Shown: piece by piece, positions 1 to 5,800 of the stretch
How positions within the stretch are numbered: position 1 is the stretch's first letter
Layout of the letters: each line of letters begins with the position of its first letter
NCBI GenBank assembly: GCA_045402695.1
Contig: JAWPNA010000226.1
Coordinates: 1-6,483, forward strand
Source: JAWPNA01 sp045402695
GTDB taxonomy: Bacteria; Acidobacteriota; Polarisedimenticolia; JACPZX01; DASXTC01
DNA: 6,483 nt
Reading direction: 5' to 3'
Notes under the pieces: model-generated
The model's database searches: none
What the model was told of the DNA's origin: nothing
The model's input: the letters and a program-made list of their open reading frames with translations, nothing else
Position numbers and translations under genes: made by a program

Positions 1-2360
1 ACCACGCACGGCCCCGGTGTGCAGACCGACGGCAGGTGGAAGTCCTCCGTCACATCGAGACCACCGTCGCCGTCCAGCGCCACGACTCCGACGCCACGTT
101 TCGCGAAGGCGTACCAGATCTGGCATTGATGGGCTCCGGCGTTGTTGACCATGTCGGCGGCCAGGATGGCGTCACGCGCCTCCACAAAGCTGGGGTTGCA
201 CGGCTGCAGCTTCAGGCCGTCCATGACGAGCTGCAACGCGATCTGGTTTCCCGCGAGCGGCGGTGTGAAGTCTTGCAGATTCTGCCTGAACCCTTCGCCC
301 GCCAGCCCCAATGACGGCACGCCGCCCACGATCGCCCAGTACATCTCCCAGAGAGTCGTCGCCCAGACCGACCCGATGCCGTGCGGAACCGTGAGCGTTC
401 CCTCGGTCAGATCGCCGTAGGTCTGGGGGTTGATCGTCAGGTCGGTTGAGTACGGGTATGGGCGGATCCCGCCGCCGGTGGCGGGCGGGTCCTCGTAGAT
501 CAGATACGTGCCCACGCCGCGAGGCTGTATCGCGGTGTCACCAGTGCGAGCCGTCAGCGCAAGCGCCCACCAGTCGCTCCATCCCTCTCCCCCCTGCTGC
601 TCGTTGCTCAGACATGTCACGGTCTGCGGGCCGCCGGTCAGGCGGGTGGAAACACCATGGCCGTATTCGTGGAGGATGACGGCGTTGTCGAAGTCGCTGT
701 CGCGATCGGGTTTGACCTTGCGGAGTGTCGCGTTGACTACGCCGGATTGCAGCGCGGTTGCCATCGTCTGCCCCGTCGAGCCGGCAACGAATACCGAGGG
801 GATGGTTACCGAACCGCCGCTGGCTCCTGGTCCCATCGAGACGAGATCGTCCCCCTGGTTGTTGTAGATGATGGCCGCCAAGGCCCCCGCGTTCTGCGCG
901 TTGAGGACCTTGACGCCGAACTCGCATGTCCCGCGCCTGATAAGCGCGATGTTGCCGGCCGTGAAGCCCGTAAGCGCCCCGCACCCTTCCTCACCGGTGG
1001 CGGTGCCGTCGGTCACCACCTCGACATCGGACGTTACGCCGACAGCCTCGAGCGGCTGCCCGAATGCCGCGGCCAGCGATCCATACACACCTGCGATCGA
1101 GGCCGGGGCATTCAGGACAACCGCCGGCGGGGCGATCCAGAGAAACATCTGCATCCGCGGCGAAAGACCCTCCTGCCGTGTGAGGAAATTGGCATTGTTT
1201 GTCCCCGAGCCGTCCTGTGCGTCGGCGTCCACGGCGTCGCCACCCAGCCCCCCGCGTAGATAGTTGTTCAATTGAAAGTTGCCGCTGGCTTCGTCGAACC
1301 CGTAGAGGTAGTGAATGTCGTGGCTGAGGTTGTTCCAGTAGAAGAGGTTGGTCACGAGGGCCTCGCGATAGGTGGTCGGCTCCGTCGTGAGATTGATGGG
1401 AAACACGAAATCGCGCGTGAGACTGAGTGGCTGAACGTCGGTGCCCGGCGTGAACGCGTCGTTCATGTCCAGGTCGGTCTGTGCGGAGACATTGTTGCCG
1501 CTGGTGTTGATCGTCTCGGCACCCATGACTCCGTTGAGATCGTGCCAGCCGAACGGCGAGGCGGTCGGGTTGGCGGCCGACTGCGTCACCGTATCGCGGC
1601 CGTCGCCCGGCGGAAGCGGGCGGGGTGGCCGGACGTGGTTCGGACTCTCCGCCGGCCAGGCGTACACCTTGTAGCTGTCACGCAGCACCAGATCGATGCT
1701 GTCAAGCAGCTCCCCGTTGACCGCATCGACCTGGATCTGCCAGGCGTGCCCGTCATCCGGCCGCAGCATCATGTCCCAGGCGAGACGCACGACCCCCTTT
1801 CGGACGGGAAGATAGGTGAGGTTGACGGGAATCTCCTCGATCGAGATCGCCTGTCCCTTGAGTCTCGCCGCGCGGGAGGGACCCGCCTCGGGCTCAACGA
1901 CCTCGAGAGGCCCGCCGGTACTCAGACCAAGGTGTTTGGCCGCCACCTCGACGGCACCGGCGGCCGTCAGAATCGGCACGCTGGTGTTGACCGAACCGCT
2001 CAAATCCTTCACGAACCGGTTGCCAAGACTGAAGAGCCGGCCGGCCGCGGTCACGCTCACGGAGAGGATCCCGTTGTAGACCTCGATCCCTCCCAGCGAT
2101 TGGCGCAGGTAGAGATGGGTGACGCCATTGTGCTGCGTGACGATGCGATCTTTCATCATCCACTCCGCTGCGTCGCGCGGAGTCAACCCGAGCTCGACAT
2201 GGCGCTCGAGAAGATGGGCCGCGGCGATCTGAAGCGGATCCTCCGATGACGGGCCCGTGAGAAACTCGCGGGCATTCGGAGTGGTGCCACCCGCCGTGAC
2301 ACATACGGCGACGAGGGCGGTGGTGATCATGTGGCGGGTGTCTCCTCTGGATCGATGCAT
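1..2360 (-). CDS. Secreted M36 (fungalysin-type) zinc metallopeptidase with inserted PA domain, C-terminus off window
   Basis: Predicted exported zinc endopeptidase acting outside the cell on protein substrates. 786 codons are open from ATG at 2360 to the window edge with no stop or frameshift. Residues 1-30 look like a signal sequence: a basic start (HRSRGDTRH), then a hydrophobic run (ITTALVAVCVTAG). Residues about 60-115 resemble the FTP propeptide (SLGGIEVYNG), and 125-225 continue the prodomain. Residues 338-408 carry the M36 signature (YGFDEASGNFQ, QDGSGTNNANF, PRMQMFLW). A PA domain occupies about 430-545. The active site is H564-E565-YG-H568, with the third zinc ligand E592 in GEGWSDWW; E565 is the expected catalytic base. 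The family domain ends near residue 775 (ALDGDGG..DFHLP), and what follows is unseen. An in-frame ATG at 2330 is an alternative start, but 2360 has the better-spaced GGAGG and supplies the basic n-region. The sequence before C20 (VAV) is a poor lipobox, so a lipoprotein is unlikely. Family assignment is firm; the substrate is unknown. Confidence 0.96.
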   Translation of the reverse strand, partial: MHRSRGDTRHMITTALVAVCVTAGGTTPNAREFLTGPSSEDPLQIAAAHLLERHVELGLTPRDAAEWMMKDRIVTQHNGVTHLYLRQSLGGIEVYNGILSVSVTAAGRLFSLGNRFVKDLSGSVNTSVPILTAAGAVEVAAKHLGLSTGGPLEVVEPEAGPSRAARLKGQAISIEEIPVNLTYLPVRKGVVRLAWDMMLRPDDGHAWQIQVDAVNGELLDSIDLVLRDSYKVYAWPAESPNHVRPPRPLPPGDGRDTVTQSAANPTASPFGWHDLNGVMGAETINTSGNNVSAQTDLDMNDAFTPGTDVQPLSLTRDFVFPINLTTEPTTYREALVTNLFYWNNLSHDIHYLYGFDEASGNFQLNNYLRGGLGGDAVDADAQDGSGTNNANFLTRQEGLSPRMQMFLWIAPPAVVLNAPASIAGVYGSLAAAFGQPLEAVGVTSDVEVVTDGTATGEEGCGALTGFTAGNIALIRRGTCEFGVKVLNAQNAGALAAIIYNNQGDDLVSMGPGASGGSVTIPSVFVAGSTGQTMATALQSGVVNATLRKVKPDRDSDFDNAVILHEYGHGVSTRLTGGPQTVTCLSNEQQGGEGWSDWWALALTARTGDTAIQPRGVGTYLIYEDPPATGGGIRPYPYSTDLTINPQTYGDLTEGTLTVPHGIGSVWATTLWEMYWAIVGGVPSLGLAGEGFRQNLQDFTPPLAGNQIALQLVMDGLKLQPCNPSFVEARDAILAADMVNNAGAHQCQIWYAFAKRGVGVVALDGDGGLDVTEDFHLPSVCTPGPCV
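726..1073 (-). other. Protease-associated (PA) domain inserted in the M36 catalytic domain
   Basis: Residues about 430-545 of the M36 protein. The visible PA pattern is C460-G-A-L, then GNIALIRRGTCEFGVKVLNAQ (GTC at 477-479), then AGALAAIIYNNQGD and IPSVFVAGSTGQ. C460 and the cysteine of RRGTCEF are placed as the usual PA disulfide pair. The segment separates the SPRMQMFLW block from the DFDNAVILHEYGH block, so it is a true insertion within the peptidase fold rather than an appendage. In known families PA domains act as lids or influence substrate access; that role is inferred here. Boundaries are approximate. Confidence 0.9.
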
Positions 2361-2365
2361 GGCGG

Positions 2366-2374
2366 TCCTCCCCC
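2366..2374 (-). promoter_or_regulatory. Shine-Dalgarno of the M36 gene
   Basis: On the minus strand this reads GGGGGAGGA, with GGAGG at 2371-2367 ending six bases before ATG 2360. The alternative in-frame ATG at 2330 has only GAGGAG (2347-2342) at an eleven-base spacing. The spacing difference favours 2360 as the start. Confidence 0.75.
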
Positions 2375-2442
2375 TCTCAGGGCCGCGTCGGTCGGCTCGC
2401 GGGGCTCGCCAGAGTGGTCGTTGACTCACCACACTGCTAGCC

Positions 2443-2459
2443 GACCGGCGCGGCCGGTC
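2443..2459. repeat. GC-rich 7-bp stem with 3-base loop
   Basis: GACCGGC at 2443-2449 is exactly complementary to GCCGGTC at 2453-2459, with loop GCG between. It lies 83 bases upstream of the M36 start and would fall in that gene's 5' leader if transcription begins further out. It has no T-run on either side, so it is not a terminator. It may be an operator, a leader structure, or a by-product of GC-rich sequence. Confidence 0.6.
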
Positions 2460-2497
2460 ACCGCGGGGCGCCGCCGGAACGGCCGCTCCACGGGTCT

Positions 2498-2526
2498 TCC
2501 GGCCGGTGATGGACCTCCGGCCGGTG
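2498..2526. repeat. Tandem pair of 11-bp repeats containing the palindrome CCGGCCGG
   Basis: TCCGGCCGGTG occurs at 2498-2508 and again at 2516-2526, 18 bp start to start. A shortened copy, CGGCCGGT, occurs at 2451-2458. CCGGCCGG is self-complementary. The cluster is on the M36 side of the spacer. It could be a set of protein-binding sites, but short GC-only palindromes arise easily in GC-rich DNA. Confidence 0.55.
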
Positions 2527-2550
2527 TCGACGCGCCGATCCTGCCGCGAG

Positions 2551-2569
2551 GGGGTTGAAGAATCCTTGA
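2551..2569 (+). repeat. 19-bp perfect inverted repeat, left arm
   Basis: GGGGTTGAAGAATCCTTGA at 2551-2569 is the exact reverse complement of 2726-2744. The match stops at exactly 19 bases on both sides. The arm contains an imperfect internal dyad (AAGAATCCTT is 8/10 self-complementary), as an operator half or full site might. It is 190 bases from the M36 start. Confidence 0.85.
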
Positions 2570-2603
2570 GGTCTGGGTAGCAAAACGGTCGGGGCGCTGC
2601 GTT

Positions 2604-2628
2604 GCCCGGGGGTGGTTCACCCGCGGGC
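2604..2628. repeat. Strong imperfect hairpin between the inverted-repeat arms
   Basis: GCCCG (2604-2608) pairs with CGGGC (2624-2628), then after one G/G mismatch GGGTG (2610-2614) pairs with CACCC (2618-2622), leaving a three-base loop GTT. That is ten base pairs with one internal mismatch. The sequence after it on the plus strand (CTCATGCGAAAAAG) and on the minus strand (AACGCAGCGCC) has no T-run, so it is not an intrinsic terminator. It is roughly central between the two arms. Confidence 0.65.
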
Positions 2629-2725
2629 CTCATGCGAAAAAGAATCAACAGGTCACTTGCTCAGGCGTTAACGTGGTCTGGCTCAACCAGTTAGCGCTTC
2701 ACCGATTCGCGTTCGTCTCCCCGCT

Positions 2726-2744
2726 TCAAGGATTCTTCAACCCC
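2726..2744 (-). repeat. 19-bp perfect inverted repeat, right arm
   Basis: TCAAGGATTCTTCAACCCC on the plus strand is the exact reverse complement of the left arm at 2551-2569. It ends 106 bases before the plus-strand gene. A partial copy of its outer end, TTCAACCC, recurs at 2797-2804. No matching short direct repeats flank the pair (…GCCGCGAG before, AGGGGCGC… after), so a transposon-end reading is not supported by target duplication. Confidence 0.85.
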
Positions 2745-2757
2745 AGGGGCGCACTCT

Positions 2758-2769
2758 GTTCGCGCGAAC
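2758..2769. promoter_or_regulatory. 12-bp perfect palindrome, candidate operator
   Basis: GTTCGCGCGAAC is fully self-complementary and lies 81 bases upstream of the plus-gene ATG. The half-site core TTCGCG also occurs at 2706-2711. The length and position suit a repressor or activator site for a dimeric regulator, but no regulator is visible in the window, so this is inference from symmetry alone. Confidence 0.4.
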
Positions 2770-2836
2770 GGGGGCAGCGCAGTGGCACAGCCTTTTTTCA
2801 ACCCTTCGTGCCCGAGCGAGGACCCCCTCCATGATC

Positions 2837-2843
2837 GGAGGAG
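2837..2843 (+). promoter_or_regulatory. Shine-Dalgarno of the plus-strand gene
   Basis: GGAGGAG ends seven bases before ATG 2851. This fixes 2851 over the in-frame ATG at 2863 (Met5). An out-of-frame ATG at 2831 lies just upstream of this site and opens only a 14-codon frame ending at 2875. Confidence 0.8.
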
Positions 2844-2850
2844 CACCGCC

Positions 2851-5800
2851 ATGTGGTTTTCGATGTTTCGGCTGAAGCCCCTCGGGCTCGTCCTGCTGGT
2901 CTTGGTGGCGTCACTGTCCTTGCCCGCCCAGGCGCAGCAGACCTCTCTGTTCACACAGACGATTGGCTTCGCGACGAAGACCGGATTCCGCGGGGTCTTC
3001 GCGTGGAAGGCCACGCAGCCGGTCACCGGCGTGGTCCACTACGGCCTCAGCCCCGTCAGCCTGACCGAGACGGCGACGGCGATCCCGGGCGCCCCTGACA
3101 CCGCGCAGATGGCGATCGGCCAGCTTGTCCGGGGCAACACCTACTATTTTCAGGTCGAGGACACCTTAACCGGGCAGCGTTCCGAGATCTCGAGCTTTCA
3201 GGCGACCAACGCCTACACCGACTGGAACGGCGCGATCTACACACTGGACCTCGTGGTGCAGCTCGATCTGAATTCACTGCCACCGGATATCCCCAGCGAC
3301 CAGGCCGTATCGGACATCGCGGCGGGGATCAATGTCTTCGCCGAGCGGGTCTACGATGCGCTGGACGGGTACGCCCGTATCGGGAAGGTCCTCATCACCG
3401 ACACGAATCTCGACTACTCGGCGAACGTCCCGGCCCAGGGAGTCCCTTTGTGTCCATCGCCCGAGTCGAATCTCTCCGACATACTCGTCATGACCACCGT
3501 CCCGTTCGACAGCCACACATTCGGCGGCTTCGCCATCGACAATCCCTGCACGAACATCTACCTGGGGCGGATCGGCCAGCTCGTGGTCCCGTGGGAGGAT
3601 GACCTTCACTTCGGCTACACCGCCACGCACGAGATGATGCACTACGCGTTCAACGCGCCTGATCTTTATTTTGAGGGGACCGCGGAGGAGTCGGTCCCGG
3701 CCGACTGCCGCAACCTGGCGTGGGATGGCTCGATCATGCACAACACCGGGGGGTACACGGGCAAATGGGAGCTCACCGAGCTGGATCGCAACGCCAGTCT
3801 GACTCCATGCGATCACGGCTCGTTGCCCTGGAGTTGGGATCAGCTGCTCGCACGTTACACGAACATTCCGCTCAACGCCGATGGCCCCATCGACGATATG
3901 TTCAATGAAAAGGCCCGAGGAAACCCCGACGGGGGCGTCCTCGAAATCTATGTCCTCGACCGGGAGCCGGGCTCCTCGACCCTGACAACCTTCACACCCG
4001 ACGATCAGACTCCCGAGTGTGGCAACCAGACTCCCCAGGTGACCGACCCTGAGGGGGACGCGACCGGCTTCGTCGTTGTGAGCGCCACCCCGCTTCCCTC
4101 GGAGCCGGCGCTCGACGTGACGCGGGGATTCCTGACCTGGGATCCAACGGCCGAAGCGATCACCTTCACCATCAAAGTCAACGATCTCAGCGACACACCC
4201 CCACCCGGCTCCGCGGGTGAGTTCTTCCGTTTCTACTTCACCTATGCCGGCGTCAACTACCAGGTGACCGCCGCACGCGACCCGCTCGGACAATCGTTTG
4301 ACTTGCGATTGGGCGACAACACGGGGCTCGCCGAAGGGTTGACAGGCACATTCGACCCAAGCGCAGACGAGATCACCATCGTCCTAACGGCCGACCAGTT
4401 CGCGGCAGCAGTGCCCGCGGCACCCCGCTTTGCCGAAGGGGCGGTCATCGACACATTCCAGATCCTCGGCCAGCGTTCGGCGATAGCCGTCGTGCTGACC
4501 GCGGAGACCGCGACGGGCTCATGCTCGTACCGGATTGGACAGGAGAGGCTGGCCCCGAACCGGCCACCGGTCGCCGTGGCCGACTCGGCCTCGACCGCCG
4601 AGGACCAGGCCGTCAACATCGCCGTCCTGCCCAACGACTCGGACCCGGATGGCGACACGCTCACCGTTTCGTCGGTCGGCGCCTCCGATGCCGGCGGTAC
4701 CGTGACGAAGAACACCGACGGGACGGTGCGGTATTCGCCGCGGGCCAACTCTTTTGGGGTGGACGGCTTCAGCTACACGTTGAGCGACGGGCATGGCGGC
4801 AGCGCCTCGGCGCGCGTGACTGTGACGGTGACGCCGGTGCAGGACCCGCCGGTCGCCGCCGCGGACACGAGCTCGACCGCGGCCGGACAGCCTGTCACGA
4901 TCGACGTGCTGGCCAATGACTCGGACCCTGACGGAGACTCTCTCACGATCACCGGAGTCACTCAGGGAAGCGGCGGCCGGGTCACCCACGACGGGACGGA
5001 CGTCACCTATCAGCCCGGCGGTGGGTTCGTGCAGTCCGACTCGTTCACTTACAGCGTGAGCGACGGGCACGGCGGCACCACGACAGGCAGCGTCACCGTC
5101 TTTCGCGACGGGTGCTCGTCGTCCTTCTTCGACGACCTGGAGCCGGCGCAGGAGCCGGGCTGGACCTTCGAGAACCGCAACACGCTCCCCGTCACGCAGA
5201 CCTGGAGGATCGTGCCCGACCCGTTGGCGAAGAGCCTGACCGGTTCCTTCTTCAGCGACGCCACCGACGCCTCGGCCGACAAGGATGACCGGATGACCGC
5301 GCCGGAGCAGAAGATCGGTCCGCACACGGCGCTGAGCTTCTGGCACCGCTTCCGCACGGAGTCGACATTCGATGGCGGCGTGATCGAGGTCTCCACCAAC
5401 GGCGGCGCCACCTACGTGGATGTGACGGCCGTCGGCGGCCAGTTTGTGACCGGCGGGTACAACAGCACCTCCAACGCGCTCAACAGCCGCCCCGCGTGGA
5501 GCGGCGCTTCGGCTCCAACCATGAGCGAGGTGGTGATCGACCTCGGCGCTCTTGCGGGCACGACCGCGCGGTTGCGGTGGCGTCTGGTCACCGATGCGAA
5601 TCTCGGGGATGCCGGCTGGTGGGTGGATGACATCCGCTTCACCGACACGGTCTCGAGCACCTGCCCGTCGCCCAACCATGCGCCGGTCGCGGGCGACGAC
5701 GCGGGGACGACGGACCGGGGCACCGCGGTGAGTCTTGCCGTGCTCGTAAACGACAGCGACCCCGACGGTGACCCCCTGAACGTCTCGGCCGTCACGAACC

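Larger units (their letters stand above)
2361..2850. other. Divergent intergenic region, 490 bp, likely promoters for both flanking genes
   Basis: No convincing gene lies here. The short open frames have no family resemblance and run through palindromic GC-rich DNA. Both flanking genes start outward from this region, so it must hold both promoters. It contains several dyad elements listed separately. I could not assign -35/-10 pairs with confidence: each arm of the 19-bp inverted repeat contains TTGAAG, but no good TATAAT-like box follows about 17 bases later. No stem followed by a T-run is present, as expected for a region between two starts. Confidence 0.8.

Noticed and set aside
657..1259. 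200-codon plus-strand open frame
   Set aside because: Antisense to the PA domain and zinc-site region of the M36 gene; no family resemblance.
1272..2249. 325-codon plus-strand open frame
   Set aside because: Antisense to the M36 gene, whose frame carries definite family motifs throughout the same interval.
2301..2303. Lipoprotein signal at Cys20 of the M36 protein
   Set aside because: The preceding residues V-A-V do not satisfy the lipobox, which needs a small residue such as Gly, Ala or Ser just before the cysteine.
2426..2620. Short minus-strand open frame in the spacer (64 codons), and a 75-codon plus-strand frame at 2331-2558
   Set aside because: Pro/Arg/Gly-rich translations running through palindromic GC-rich DNA, with no convincing domain or conservation signal.
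2551..2744. Inverted repeat as ends of an insertion sequence
   Set aside because: There is no transposase inside the 194 bp and no flanking direct repeat. A non-autonomous element remains possible and is mentioned in the finding, but I do not annotate it as mobile.
2783..2799. Possible sigma-54 promoter (TGGCAC at 2783-2788)
   Set aside because: The -24-type element is good, but the expected TTGC-type -12 element is replaced by a T-run lacking the GC pair.
2831..2875. 14-codon upstream open frame overlapping the plus-gene start
   Set aside because: It has no proper Shine-Dalgarno of its own and is most simply a chance ATG before the real ribosome-binding site.
3274..4293. 339-codon minus-strand open frame
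   Set aside because: Antisense to the peptidase-like domain of the plus gene; no recognisable motif and composition typical of a GC-rich shadow frame.
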